Source: Bacteroidales bacterium (GTDB taxonomy: Bacteria > Bacteroidota > Bacteroidia > Bacteroidales > CG2-30-32-10). Taken from it: DNA of 64,000 nt. A program made the translations under genes and the position numbers. This document shows, piece after piece, positions 1 to 9,306 of the stretch. How positions within the stretch are numbered: the stretch's first letter is position 1; each line of letters starts with the position of its first letter. The stretch is from the NCBI GenBank assembly GCA_035353855.1, contig DAOQAK010000009.1, positions 15,777 through 79,776 of the forward strand, written 5' to 3'. The notes beneath the pieces were generated by a model that saw only the letters and a program-made list of their open reading frames with translations, was not told where the DNA came from and did not search any database.

Positions 1-78
1 GGTGTTGTTTTCAAAACTGCGTATCTCTGCATTTTTTCCAAGATTCCCGATTAAAATTACTTTGTTAATTCCTGCCAT
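1..78 (-). CDS. ssb: Single-stranded DNA-binding protein, N-terminal part (cut by window edge)
   Basis: The first 26 codons read on the minus strand from the ATG at 76-78 give MAGINKVILIGNLGKNAEIR followed by SFENNT. This is the usual start of bacterial SSB (the N-terminal OB-fold strand with the VILIGNLGK pattern). SSB coats single-stranded DNA in replication, recombination and repair. Here it lies just downstream of mutY on the same strand, so the two may be co-transcribed. The rest of the gene is outside the window, so its length and C-terminal acidic tail cannot be checked. Confidence 0.85.
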   Translation of the reverse strand, partial: MAGINKVILIGNLGKNAEIRSFENNT

Positions 79-135
79 AATAGTAAAAGTTAAGGTTAAA
101 TAATATTTTTCAAACTTACATAATTAATTAATATG

Positions 136-1206
136 CTATAATAAATTTTTCTTTTTTAAAAATTTTTCGATAAGACGTGAAATAGCAAAATGATTTATAT
201 TTTTAATATTAATTTTTTCAAGATTATACGGAATATCAACAAGTGGTTTATTGATGATTACTTCATAGAATTCAGCATAAATTGTCTGGTGGCTGAGTTC
301 ATGAACATCGGAAATATGAATAGATTGTATTTTATAAAATTCTTCATGGAAAATTTCTTTCCATTCTTTGTTTTTTATTATTGATTCTTTTGATAGTTTT
401 TTTTCGGTTGTGATACATGGGAATTCATACAATTGTTTCCATATGTCATTATTATCTCTTTTTCGGATATATGTATATACTGTTGAGCCTTTCTTATATT
501 TGATGAAAAAATAATAGAAAAATCTTTTTTTACTTTTTATTTTTTGTGTTTTGTTCGGTAAATAGCTAATGATATTTTCCTTATAAGCTATACAAAATTT
601 ATTCATGATGCATTTTAAACAATCTGGATTTTTAGGCTTGCATTGCAACGCTCCAAATTCCATTATTGCCTGGTTAAAATCACCTGCTTGTTTCGGCGGA
701 AGAAGTTGGCTTACAGTTTTTTTAATTTCTTTTTTTGTATGTGATAATTTTATATTTTCTTTTATACCAAAAATTCGTGTAATAACACGTATTACATTTC
801 CGTCGACCACTGCATAAGGTTTGCTAAATGCAATTGATAATATAGCACAGGCAGTATAATCGCCAATACCTTTTATCTTTATTATATCTTCATAGTTTGA
901 TGGAAAGATACCATGATGGTTTTTTGAAATTTCTTTAGCGGCTTCATGTAAATTTATTGCCCTTGAATAATATCCCAATCCTTGCCAGAGTTTCATGATC
1001 TTATTTGTTTTTGCAGCGGCTAAGTCATGAACAGTAGGAAAATGTTTAACAAAACTGTAGTAGTAAGGAGTACCTTGTTCAATACGTGTCTGTTGAAGTA
1101 TTATTTCAGACAACCATATTTTATACGGGTCATTGGTTTTTCTCCAGGGCAACTCCCTTTTATTTTTCGTATACCAATGGATTAATATCTTAGATAAATG
1201 GTTCAT
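136..1206 (-). CDS. mutY: A/G-specific adenine DNA glycosylase MutY
   Basis: MutY removes adenine mispaired with 8-oxoguanine or guanine. The 356-residue product has the normal length. Residues 1-210 form the HhH-GPD glycosylase domain: Glu34 in SEIILQQTR is the expected catalytic acid, IKGIGDYTA (111-119) is the helix-hairpin-helix, and Asp135 in VVDGNVIRV is the catalytic aspartate. Cys189, 196, 199 and 205 have the C-x6-C-x2-C-x5-C spacing of the [4Fe-4S] loop. Residues about 225-350 match the C-terminal NUDIX-like domain that recognises 8-oxoG. The ATG at 1206 gives the canonical N-terminus. The gene is followed by ssb on the same strand. Confidence 0.96.
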   Translation of the reverse strand: MNHLSKILIHWYTKNKRELPWRKTNDPYKIWLSEIILQQTRIEQGTPYYYSFVKHFPTVHDLAAAKTNKIMKLWQGLGYYSRAINLHEAAKEISKNHHGIFPSNYEDIIKIKGIGDYTACAILSIAFSKPYAVVDGNVIRVITRIFGIKENIKLSHTKKEIKKTVSQLLPPKQAGDFNQAIMEFGALQCKPKNPDCLKCIMNKFCIAYKENIISYLPNKTQKIKSKKRFFYYFFIKYKKGSTVYTYIRKRDNNDIWKQLYEFPCITTEKKLSKESIIKNKEWKEIFHEEFYKIQSIHISDVHELSHQTIYAEFYEVIINKPLVDIPYNLEKINIKNINHFAISRLIEKFLKKKNLL

Positions 1207-1262
1207 TTTATGATAAAACAGATTTATTTTGAGAACATTATGGAAAAATATTTATTAATTCT

Positions 1263-1293
1263 TTTGTAAAAGAATAAAATAAATTTAACTTTG
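1263..1293 (+). promoter_or_regulatory. Bacteroidota housekeeping promoter for the HU gene
   Basis: TTTG at 1263-1266 is followed after exactly 19 bases by TAACTTTG at 1286-1293. This matches the Bacteroidota primary-sigma consensus (-33 TTTG, -7 TAnnTTTG). The HU start codon follows 50 bases later. Seen directly in the sequence; start-site use is inferred. Confidence 0.75.
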
Positions 1294-1342
1294 CACCCCA
1301 ATTTTCAATGATTAAGAATAAAAAAACAAAATTATTTAAATT

Positions 1343-1627
1343 ATGACAAAAGCAGAAATTGTAGCAGCTATTGCTAGTAAAACAGGAGTTGAAAAGGTTG
1401 CAGTACAGGCAACAGTTGAAGCATTTATGAATTCAGTAAAATCATCATTAGCAAAGGGAGATAATGTTTACCTGAGGGGTTTTGGTAGTTTCATAATTAA
1501 AAAGCGTGCTGAAAAAACGGGAAGAAATATTTCTAAGAATACTACTATTATTATTCCTGCTCACAATATTCCTTCATTTAAGCCAGCTAAGACTTTTGTA
1601 AACGAAGTTAAAAAGAATGTAAAATAA
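1343..1627 (+). CDS. HU family DNA-binding protein
   Basis: A 94-residue nucleoid protein of the HU/IHF family that bends and compacts DNA. The whole length fits the family: N-terminal helices (MTKAEIVAAIASKTG), then the signature GFGSFIIKKRAEKTGRN around residues 46-62, which forms the beta arm that enters the minor groove, and a basic C-terminus. A strong promoter lies at 1263-1293. A 29-residue basic peptide gene follows 31 bases downstream and may share the transcript. HU cannot be separated from IHF subunits on sequence alone, but a single-gene context favours HU. Confidence 0.95.
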   Translation: MTKAEIVAAIASKTGVEKVAVQATVEAFMNSVKSSLAKGDNVYLRGFGSFIIKKRAEKTGRNISKNTTIIIPAHNIPSFKPAKTFVNEVKKNVK

Positions 1628-1658
1628 TTTACAATAAACGGTAAAGAAATAATATTAT

Positions 1659-1748
1659 ATGCCAAGCGGAAAAAAAAGAAAGAGACATAAAATGTCTACC
1701 CACAAACGTAAAAAACGCCTAAGAAAAAACAGGCATAAAAAGAAATAA
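1659..1748 (+). CDS. Very small basic protein, AURKAIP1/COX24 (mS38/bS22-like) type
   Basis: A 29-codon ORF (ATG 1659, TAA 1746-1748) encodes MPSGKKRKRHKMSTHKRKKR followed by LRKNRHKKK. More than half of the residues are Lys or Arg. The pattern KRKRHKM-x-THKRKKRLRKNRHKK is that of the AURKAIP1/COX24 domain, whose mitochondrial member is ribosomal protein mS38 and whose mycobacterial counterpart is small-subunit protein bS22. Short proteins of this kind are conserved in Bacteroidota next to HU and RNase G. A ribosomal small-subunit role is an inference from the family. GTAAAG about 13 bases before the ATG is only a weak ribosome-binding site. Confidence 0.75.
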   Translation: MPSGKKRKRHKMSTHKRKKRLRKNRHKKK

Positions 1749-1885
1749 TTTTTTCTTGATTTTACGTTTTATATTTTCTCTTAAAATGATAGGAATTCGA
1801 AGGTTGTTACTTCTTATTTTTATTTATTTTCATATCGCCACATAGGTGGTTGATGTGTTATGTATTACTTTTATAAATCATCAGG

Positions 1886-3436
1886 GTGAATAAAGAATTA
1901 ATTATCGACTCGACCGCTTCTGAAGTAGTTATTGCTTTACTGGAAGAAAAGCGTCTTGTCGAGCTCAATAATGATAAAAGCGGGAAGAATTTTGCCGTTG
2001 GCGATTTATATCTGGGAAAGGTTAAAAAAATTATTCCGGGTCTTAATGCTGCCTTTGTTGATGTAGGGTATGAAAAAGATGCTTTCCTGCATTATCTCGA
2101 TTTAGGCTCCCAGATTCTTTCATTGAATAAAATGATTAAAATGGCGATGTCGAATAAACAAGGCATCCCATCAATGGAAGATTTTCGTCTTGAAAAAGAA
2201 ATTGAAAAAACAGGGAAGATCTCGAATGTAATAAATGTTAACCAGCAAATTTTAGTTCAGGTTGCAAAAGAACCTATTTCTACTAAAGGACCCAGAATAA
2301 GTTCGGAGATTTCTTTTGCAGGAAGGTATCTTGTACTGGTACCTTTTAATGATAAAATTTCTGTTTCTCAGAAAATAAAAAATCCCGAAGAACGTAATCG
2401 CTTAAAAAGATTGGTTCAAAGCATACGTCCCAAAAATTTTGGTATCATCATTCGTACTGTTGCCGAAAACCGCATGGTTGCCGAACTGGATACAGATCTA
2501 AGAGAATTAGTTCATAAATGGGATTCATCCATTGCAAAGCTTGCAACATCAAAAGCGCCCGTAAAAATCCTTGGCGAATTAAACCGCACATCAGCCATAC
2601 TGCGCGATCTGCTTAATGAATCATTCAATAATATTCATGTTAATGATCAGCGGTTATTTGATGAAATAAGAAATTACGTACATACAATATCTCCCGATTT
2701 GCAGGATATTGTGAAGTTATATAAAGGTAAAGCACCAATTTTTGAACATTTTGGAGTAGAAAAACAAATTAAAACTTCTTTCGGGAAAAATGTTTCTATA
2801 AAAAGTGGTGCATACCTCATCATTGAACATACCGAAGCATTACACGTAATTGATGTAAATAGTGGTCATCGCACAAATGCAGAAAACAACCAGGAACAAA
2901 ATGCACTGGATGTTAATCTCGAAGCAGCATCGGAAGTTGCCCGTCAATTAAGGCTTAGAGATATGGGCGGCATAATTGTTATCGATTTTATTGATATGCA
3001 TGATGGTCATAATCGTCGAAAATTATATGAAAGACTAAGAGATGAAATGCGTATGGACAGAGCAAAGCATACCATTTTACCTCCAAGTAAATTCGGACTT
3101 GTGCAAATCACCCGTCAGCGTGTACGTCCTGAGATGAATATTGAAACTGTTGAAAAATGTCCGGTATGTGATGGTACAGGCGAAATAAAAGCAAGCATCA
3201 TTTATGTTGATGAAATTGAGAATAACATAAAATATCTTATCCAGAATCAGAATGAAAAATTCCTGAAGATGTGCGTGCATCCATATATATATGCATACCT
3301 TACAAAAGGAATTCCATCGGTTAGCTTAAAATGGTTCCTGAAATTCAAAAAGCGAATTCGTATTGTTCCTATGTCATCGTATCATTTATTGGAATATCAC
3401 TTTTTCAATAAAGATGATGATGAAATAAAACTGTAA
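1886..3436 (+). CDS. rng: Ribonuclease E/G family endoribonuclease (RNase G type)
   Basis: A single-strand endoribonuclease that processes rRNA 5' ends and starts mRNA decay. The 516 residues match RNase G rather than RNase E, because the long disordered scaffold tail of RNase E is missing. An S1 RNA-binding domain lies at about 38-140. Asp323 (VIDVNSG) and Asp367 (VIDFIDM) are the metal-binding catalytic pair. CPVC at 425-428 is the Zn-link used for dimerisation. Translation starts at GTG 1886, with AUCAGG just upstream; no ATG gives the correct N-terminus. recX follows 17 bases downstream on the same strand. Confidence 0.95.
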   Translation: MNKELIIDSTASEVVIALLEEKRLVELNNDKSGKNFAVGDLYLGKVKKIIPGLNAAFVDVGYEKDAFLHYLDLGSQILSLNKMIKMAMSNKQGIPSMEDFRLEKEIEKTGKISNVINVNQQILVQVAKEPISTKGPRISSEISFAGRYLVLVPFNDKISVSQKIKNPEERNRLKRLVQSIRPKNFGIIIRTVAENRMVAELDTDLRELVHKWDSSIAKLATSKAPVKILGELNRTSAILRDLLNESFNNIHVNDQRLFDEIRNYVHTISPDLQDIVKLYKGKAPIFEHFGVEKQIKTSFGKNVSIKSGAYLIIEHTEALHVIDVNSGHRTNAENNQEQNALDVNLEAASEVARQLRLRDMGGIIVIDFIDMHDGHNRRKLYERLRDEMRMDRAKHTILPPSKFGLVQITRQRVRPEMNIETVEKCPVCDGTGEIKASIIYVDEIENNIKYLIQNQNEKFLKMCVHPYIYAYLTKGIPSVSLKWFLKFKKRIRIVPMSSYHLLEYHFFNKDDDEIKL

Positions 3437-3453
3437 CCTTTTAATATTTCTGC

Positions 3454-3936
3454 ATGAAAAAAGCAGAAAAAAATATATATACCACATCCCAGGCGCTAAA
3501 GAAAGCTGCCGATTATTGTGTAGTTCAGGAACGTTGTCAGCAGGAAATACGAACAAAACTATACGACTGGGGAATATATAATGATGATGCAGAACAGGTA
3601 ATAGCTGAATTGATTTCCTTAGGGTTTATTAATGAGGAACGTTTTGCAAAAGCATTTGCAGGTGGCAAATTCAGAATGAAAAAGTGGGGCAAACTGAAAA
3701 TAAAAAATGAACTGAAGCGAAAAAATATTTCTGATTACTGCATAAACAAAGGATTGCAGGAAATAAGCCATTCGGAATATTTGAAAGCATTAAAAGAAAT
3801 TGTTCTGAAAAAATCGAAAGAAGTAAAAGAAAAAAACAGCTATAAAAGAATGAACCGGATTATAAGTTATGCCATTCAGAAAGGTTATGAAAACGATTTG
3901 GTATGGGATATAGCTAAAACAATGATTAAAGAATGA
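3454..3936 (+). CDS. recX: Regulatory protein RecX
   Basis: RecX binds RecA filaments and inhibits or modulates strand exchange. The 160-residue product has the three-helix repeat organisation: YCVVQERCQQEIRTKLYDWG (22-41) corresponds to the first repeat with the typical R-x3-E-x-R/L pattern, and LISLGFINEERFAKAFAGGK (53-72) is the classical hallmark of the second repeat. It is not adjacent to recA here but follows rng closely, so they may form an operon. Length and motifs are normal. Confidence 0.92.
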   Translation: MKKAEKNIYTTSQALKKAADYCVVQERCQQEIRTKLYDWGIYNDDAEQVIAELISLGFINEERFAKAFAGGKFRMKKWGKLKIKNELKRKNISDYCINKGLQEISHSEYLKALKEIVLKKSKEVKEKNSYKRMNRIISYAIQKGYENDLVWDIAKTMIKE

Positions 3937-3988
3937 AATTTTTTTTCTTTTTTTTTAATTAAGCCTCCATTTTTCAAAACAATATGGG

Positions 3989-4198
3989 TTGTTTCCTAAA
4001 CAAAACCAATTGTTTCCTGAAATTTGTTTGCTGTTTAAGCAACACAACCCTTTATTTCCTAAACACGATTCGTTTTTTCATATAAGCTGTTGGTTGTTTT
4101 CTATACAAAACCCACAGTTTCCTGAAAACAATCGCTTGTTTCCCTGGCACAACCCTTTGTTTCCTGAAACAGGTAGGTTAAAAACCAAAACATGCAGG
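3989..4198 (+). repeat. Degenerate 21-bp tandem repeat with a palindromic core
   Basis: About nine 21-bp units lie in register, followed by a decayed tail. In one frame they read as heptads of the type LFPxxNx. Each unit carries a core such as GTTTCCTAAAC or TGTTTCCTGAAACA, a small inverted repeat around CCT. The ORF that spans it begins at TTG and has no domain features, so I treat the region as repeat DNA between recX and the convergent gene whose stop it touches. Function unknown. Confidence 0.7.
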
Positions 4199-4215
4199 CT
4201 GTTACCAAAAAACGG

Positions 4216-4989
4216 TTAAGCAGTTTTAGTGAATTTGATACCGCTGATTTCTTTATATTCAGGACTTGTTGAACCAAATACCGACTTTACATATACTTTT
4301 ACATCCATTGCTATATTATATAAGCCGGTATTTTCTTTATAAAGGATTTTATTACGTTCGATACGGGCATTGCTTAATGCAGTTATGGCATTAATTACCG
4401 CAGTATTCTTTGTTTTCATATTTGTCAGCAAGGTATTCAAAGTTGCAACCTTCAAATCAGTTTCATTAGGGATGTATCCTGTTTCGGAAGTTAATAAATT
4501 GATAAGCTTAGCAAAATTATCGATACGATTATCGTAACTCATTTGCGATGCAGATATTTGTTTAATTTCTTCGCTTATAGTATTTATTTCGGGTTGTGTT
4601 TCGGCAACTTTGCCGGGGAGGCTGATAATCTCTTTTTTAGGTGTAGCTCTTTTGCCGGTAATTTTTCGCGTGATAGTTTTAGCATCATCAATTTTTTGTA
4701 CAGTAACATCGGAACTTTCCAAAGCACTTAAAACGCGTGTTGTGAATTTACTTAATGGATTAAACAAAATTTCGCGTGCATCGACAGCTAATGAATATGC
4801 ATTATGTTTGTCCTTTACAGTTGCCAGTGATGTTTGGGCAGCAGTAAGCAGGGTATTTAATGCTGTGAGCTTAAGAGATGCTTTAGCCGGATTGTAAGTT
4901 GTACCATATCCTGTACAAAAGGAAATTAATTGTTCAAAATTGGCTACGTTCCTGGCGTGGCCTGTTTCATTTGTTTTCATAGTTTTCAT
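4216..4989 (-). CDS. Hypothetical protein with internal duplication
   Basis: I do not recognise a named family. The 257-residue product contains two related blocks of about 85 residues: NFEQLISFCTGYG...LKLTALNTLLTAA from about residue 17, and NFAKLINLLTSETG...LKVATLNTLLTNM from about residue 158. Each continues into an alpha-helical segment ending near NPLSKFTTRVLSAL or NIAMDVKVYVKSVFG. The linker (about 112-150) is rich in Lys, Thr and Glu. There is no signal peptide or membrane segment, so a cytoplasmic helical protein is likely. It runs convergently into the 21-bp repeat and stands alone. I can say nothing about its biochemical role. Confidence 0.7.
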   Translation of the reverse strand: MKTMKTNETGHARNVANFEQLISFCTGYGTTYNPAKASLKLTALNTLLTAAQTSLATVKDKHNAYSLAVDAREILFNPLSKFTTRVLSALESSDVTVQKIDDAKTITRKITGKRATPKKEIISLPGKVAETQPEINTISEEIKQISASQMSYDNRIDNFAKLINLLTSETGYIPNETDLKVATLNTLLTNMKTKNTAVINAITALSNARIERNKILYKENTGLYNIAMDVKVYVKSVFGSTSPEYKEISGIKFTKTA

Positions 4990-5496
4990 TTTTTTTTGTT
5001 TGTAATTTATTTTTTCGACCTACTTTTTTCTTGATAAAAAAGCTTTGAAGAAAAAACGTAAGTTTTATAAAGGATATTGTATTATTTGCTGTTTTTTAAA
5101 TAAGAGAGGCACTAATAATTCAGAGACTTGAAAAATTAAAAAATCACTTCATTTTCCAATTATTAATTCAAACTTACCACCTATTGTCAAAACATAACCA
5201 AATATAAATTTGTGTTTGACTTTATGTTGTTTTTAACAGTTTGTAAAGGAAAAAAATAGTTATGAACAGGATGCACTTATTAATGCATGGTATAACCGAA
5301 CGTTATAACCAGTTTATCGAATTAATGCAAAAGTATTAAAATGCGAAAAAGTCTTAAATTCAATACGTTATTAACTATATTTAAAATATCGCCATATATT
5401 TATGCGTTCTATTTTTAGTTAATTTTTTTCTGAAAAATTTTGCAGATTATTAAATTAAAATTGAATTAACAAAATGTTTAATCAAAATCCCAAACA
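4990..5496. other. AT-rich intergenic region upstream of two divergent genes
   Basis: About 500 bases without a credible ORF separate the divergent gene at 4216-4989 from the secreted protein at 5497. Visible features are a short imperfect dyad, GGTATAAC-cgaac-GTTATAACC near 5289-5311, and several A/T tracts. I see no complete promoter consensus, although both flanking genes must be transcribed from here. Confidence 0.5.
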
Positions 5497-8400
5497 ATGA
5501 AAACAAAAAAAATCAGAAATGCGCTACTTGCGCTGGTATTAATTGCAACATGGATTGCTACAATTGATGTAAAAGGACAAAATGGGAGGTACAGTGGTCA
5601 AGAAATAATGACCCAAACAGGTGAATTAGTTCAAGCATATAGTTATTCCGGTTGTGGATTAAATTATACTACAGGAAGTGTAAAATTAGCGGCTAGGCAT
5701 CTTAGCCCTACATCTGTTACACAACCGGCATCTATCAATATAACTGGTATTCCAAATAATGCAATTATTGTAAAAGCCTTTATAACATGGGTTATTGATG
5801 ATTGTGCAAGTAGTTATAATAATTGCAATGTTCAATTTTATAATACTTCTAACACTTCTTATACGATTAATAATGTTCCTTATCTTGTCTCATCTCCTAC
5901 AGGTAATGGTTGGATGTATGGAATCAGGAGTTTTGAAACAGAAGTAACAAATTATATTTCTCTACCATATAGTGGAACTTATAAAGTGAATTTGCTTCCT
6001 ACAGCAAATTATCAACCTCCTTATAACCCTGATACTGATGGAGCAACATTATTTATTATTTATAAAATACCCAACAGTAATTTTATAGGTAACATAAATA
6101 TATATAATGGAATGATTCAAAGCAATGGTAGTAGCACCATGAGTCAGCAATTATCGGGCTTAAATATTATTAATACACCTAATAATCCTAAAGCTTTTTT
6201 ATTGCTTGCAGATTTTCAGGATAATGCATATGGCCCAAATCAATATCCTTCTGTAACATATAATAATATTAATACAATTAACTTTTTACCAAATTTCTGG
6301 AATTTTGAAGAACAAGCAACAAATTTAACTCAAAACCAAAGTACTTATAATTTCACTATAAATATTCCACTTTTCGGAGGTGGTTATGATGTTGGAAGTT
6401 TGCATTTAGCGGGAATATATTATCAAAGCCCAATTGTAGATGCAGGAAATAATCAAGCTATTTGTAGCGCGGGGCAATGTGCTACATTAACTGCAACAGG
6501 AGCTTCTTCATATATATGGAGTAATGGATCTACATCAAATCCTATTATTGTTTGTCCAACGACAACAACAACCTACTCTGTTACTGGAACAACTGCTGAA
6601 GGATGTACAGGAAGCGATAATGTAATTGTATCTGTAAGTACACCTCCTCCTGCTTTTACTATTTCCGGGAAAAATAATAATTGTAATCCGCAACCTAAAA
6701 CATATACTGTTTCACCCTTTAACTCTGCATATACGTGGACTTGGTCAGTAAATGGAGGCATAGCTCATTCTTTTACATCAAGTACTTTTACCATTGACTG
6801 GGGATCAAGTGGTATTAATCTTCCCGGGGGAGGAACAATTACAGTTACAGCTAATAATAATGGCTGTACTACAACGTCTACTTTTAAAGTATATGAATGT
6901 TGCGATAATACGGCAACATATACATATAACGATGCGACGATAAATTCAAATACTACAATTAACGGAAGTACAATTATAGTGAATGGCACTTTAACTATTA
7001 CCAATTTTGGTACTGTATATCCTACAGTAAACTGGAATGATGACCAGGTATATTTTGGTCCTATGGCAAAAATAAATATTGTTCCCGGTTGTACACTTAA
7101 TATTACAAGAAGTAATTTACAGGCATGCGATACTATTTTATGGGACGGTATTTATGTTACTTCTACTAAAAAGAAAGCATTAGTATTTATTGAAGGTTCA
7201 ACAGTAAAAGATGCTCTTAATGCAGTGGTTTCCATTGCTGGTGGCGGATTTAGTTTTTTGAATTCATTATTTGACAAAAATTATAAGTGTGTTTGGGCGC
7301 ATTATTATAATGCAAGTCATGTTGGACATATTAACTCAACAAATTTCTATTGTACCTCAACTCTATTATATCCTCACAAAAATGAACGAACATATATTGG
7401 AGTTGAAGCTGATTCGGTAAAATTTTTATTTATTGGTGATAGCGCAACTTCTGCCAAAAATCAATTCGATAATATGGATTTTGGTATAAAATCTCTTGAC
7501 AGCTATGTAAAGGTATACAATAATAAGTTTACCAATATAAAACCTACGGTTTCGTATATAAACCCTACACATACAATTTTTACGGCAATTCAATCCGATG
7601 CTATCAATACATCTTCTTCATACCCGTTAGCTAAACTTAAAGTAGGCGATCATTATGTTTCGGGTTATTATAAAAGTAATTTATTCCAGAATTGTGAAAA
7701 TGGCATTTGTACTAATGATAATTATTTTGTTGATATTACAGAAAACAATCTCGAATATACTATTATTGGGAATAATTGGGGTGAAGCTATTTATACAGGT
7801 TCTGTTTCACAATCATCGGCTCCCGTAGAGATATATAAGAATACACTTGTAACGTATAAGCGAGGGATTCATGTAATAAATTCAAGTGCAGCTATGGTAA
7901 AATGTAATATAATTAGTATAAAAGCTCCCATAACTTCACAATCATATGAAACTCGTGGAATTCTTGCCGAAAACTGCCAAAGCGCTACAATTGCTCAAAA
8001 TACCGTAACAGGACCTTCGGGAGGTAATGGTGACTGGCGTATTACTGGCATACGTGCCGATGGATGTCCCGGAACAATAATGCAATGCAACAGTTCTTCA
8101 TCTGTTGGCAGGGGAATAATTTTTGGCGGAGTTTGTACTCCCGGTACCGATATGTCGAAAAATGATATGACCAATTACATGGACGGACTTTTCCTAAATT
8201 GGTGCGTTATGGGCCAGCAAGGCTCAAGCGGTTATCCTACTGATAATACTTGGTGGGTTACAGGTAGTCGTAATAGCGATACTTATGCTTATAATTCCTA
8301 TGGTAACCAATCTCCTTTTTATGTTAGAAATACAGGAGGTGTTTATGTGCCAACAATTAACACATTCACTATTGGTTATCCTCCAGTTACTATTAATCAA

Positions 8401-9258
8401 ACCACCGGCTATTCTTATGTGCGTTGTAATTATTGTTCAGGAGGTGCTATGAGTATGAGCCAAACAGAAGCAGAAGTTCCTGTAATTGATAAAACAGATG
8501 AGTACACTGCAATAATTGAAAATAACAATGATGCACTAATAAGCAGTGAAAACAAATGGCTGATGAGGTATTTCCTGTATAAAAATGTTTTATCGGAAAA
8601 CCAAACCACAACAAGTATAGTAAGCAATTTTATGCAAGCCAATCAGGATAGTGATATTGGAAAACTGGTACAGGTAAACAATTTTATTGAAAATGGCGAA
8701 TATGCAAAAGCACAGGAGGAAATTAGTAGTATTACATCGAGCAGTACAATGGCGGATAACCTTATAGGTTTTTATAAATTGTATTCTGAAAAACTAATTT
8801 CAGATAATAAGTATCTGCTTACTGATGCCGATAAACCTGTATTTGCAGAAATAGCTCAGCAATGTCCTTACCAGTACGGACCAGCAGTATACCATGCACG
8901 TGCATACCTTAAAGCATGTGGCGATATAACAGAGTACATCAATTCGTGCGAAAATACTTTGCCTGCATCGGGTTCAAAATTGTCAAACACTAATGAAAAT
9001 ACCATACAGGAAATAACAATTAGTGTTTATCCCAACCCTGCAAAAGACGAGGTTATTATTTCTATACCTATTGAAATCAAAAGTATATACAAGATAGAGC
9101 TAATAGATGTTCTTGGACAAACTATACTTTCAGAAAGTATAAATAAAAATCTTTATACTTTATCCTTAAGTGGAATTAATAAAGGTGTTTATATTTGTAA
9201 AATATTAGATGAAAAAAGCAATGTTTTATTCAATGATAAACTTACAGTTATTAAATAA
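5497..9258 (+). CDS. Large secreted type IX secretion protein with beta-helix region
   Basis: A 1253-residue cell-surface or secreted protein. Residues 1-28 are a signal peptide (KIRNALLALVLIATWIA). The N-terminal 300 residues resemble a DUF3344-like beta-sandwich. An Ig-like module at about 315-375 has the pattern AGNNQAIC...YIWSNGSTSNP...TTTYSVTG, typical of Bacteroidota adhesins, followed by a PKD-like module. Residues about 480-960 have many Asn/Gly turns suited to a right-handed beta-helix. After a helical stretch, residues from about 1178 (VYPNPAKDEVIISIP) to the end (GVYICKILDEKSNVL...LTVIK) form a type A sorting domain recognised by the Por/T9SS machinery. A terminator follows at once. 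Ligand or substrate is unknown. Confidence 0.85.
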   Translation: MKTKKIRNALLALVLIATWIATIDVKGQNGRYSGQEIMTQTGELVQAYSYSGCGLNYTTGSVKLAARHLSPTSVTQPASINITGIPNNAIIVKAFITWVIDDCASSYNNCNVQFYNTSNTSYTINNVPYLVSSPTGNGWMYGIRSFETEVTNYISLPYSGTYKVNLLPTANYQPPYNPDTDGATLFIIYKIPNSNFIGNINIYNGMIQSNGSSTMSQQLSGLNIINTPNNPKAFLLLADFQDNAYGPNQYPSVTYNNINTINFLPNFWNFEEQATNLTQNQSTYNFTINIPLFGGGYDVGSLHLAGIYYQSPIVDAGNNQAICSAGQCATLTATGASSYIWSNGSTSNPIIVCPTTTTTYSVTGTTAEGCTGSDNVIVSVSTPPPAFTISGKNNNCNPQPKTYTVSPFNSAYTWTWSVNGGIAHSFTSSTFTIDWGSSGINLPGGGTITVTANNNGCTTTSTFKVYECCDNTATYTYNDATINSNTTINGSTIIVNGTLTITNFGTVYPTVNWNDDQVYFGPMAKINIVPGCTLNITRSNLQACDTILWDGIYVTSTKKKALVFIEGSTVKDALNAVVSIAGGGFSFLNSLFDKNYKCVWAHYYNASHVGHINSTNFYCTSTLLYPHKNERTYIGVEADSVKFLFIGDSATSAKNQFDNMDFGIKSLDSYVKVYNNKFTNIKPTVSYINPTHTIFTAIQSDAINTSSSYPLAKLKVGDHYVSGYYKSNLFQNCENGICTNDNYFVDITENNLEYTIIGNNWGEAIYTGSVSQSSAPVEIYKNTLVTYKRGIHVINSSAAMVKCNIISIKAPITSQSYETRGILAENCQSATIAQNTVTGPSGGNGDWRITGIRADGCPGTIMQCNSSSSVGRGIIFGGVCTPGTDMSKNDMTNYMDGLFLNWCVMGQQGSSGYPTDNTWWVTGSRNSDTYAYNSYGNQSPFYVRNTGGVYVPTINTFTIGYPPVTINQTTGYSYVRCNYCSGGAMSMSQTEAEVPVIDKTDEYTAIIENNNDALISSENKWLMRYFLYKNVLSENQTTTSIVSNFMQANQDSDIGKLVQVNNFIENGEYAKAQEEISSITSSSTMADNLIGFYKLYSEKLISDNKYLLTDADKPVFAEIAQQCPYQYGPAVYHARAYLKACGDITEYINSCENTLPASGSKLSNTNENTIQEITISVYPNPAKDEVIISIPIEIKSIYKIELIDVLGQTILSESINKNLYTLSLSGINKGVYICKILDEKSNVLFNDKLTVIK

Positions 9259-9271
9259 TTTTTAAACTTCG

Positions 9272-9306
9272 AAGCATTCCGATATATATCGGAATGCTTT
9301 TATTTT
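9272..9306 (+). terminator. Rho-independent terminator
   Basis: A 14-base-pair perfect stem (AAGCATTCCGATAT/ATATCGGAATGCTT, 9272-9299) is followed by TTATTTT. It ends immediately before the next start codon at 9307, so it separates the two secreted-protein genes or works as a 5' leader hairpin. Confidence 0.75.

Noticed and set aside
3989..4219. 76-codon open frame LFPxxNx
   Set aside because: It begins at TTG, consists only of a degenerate 21-bp satellite and has no family features; kept as a repeat, not a gene.
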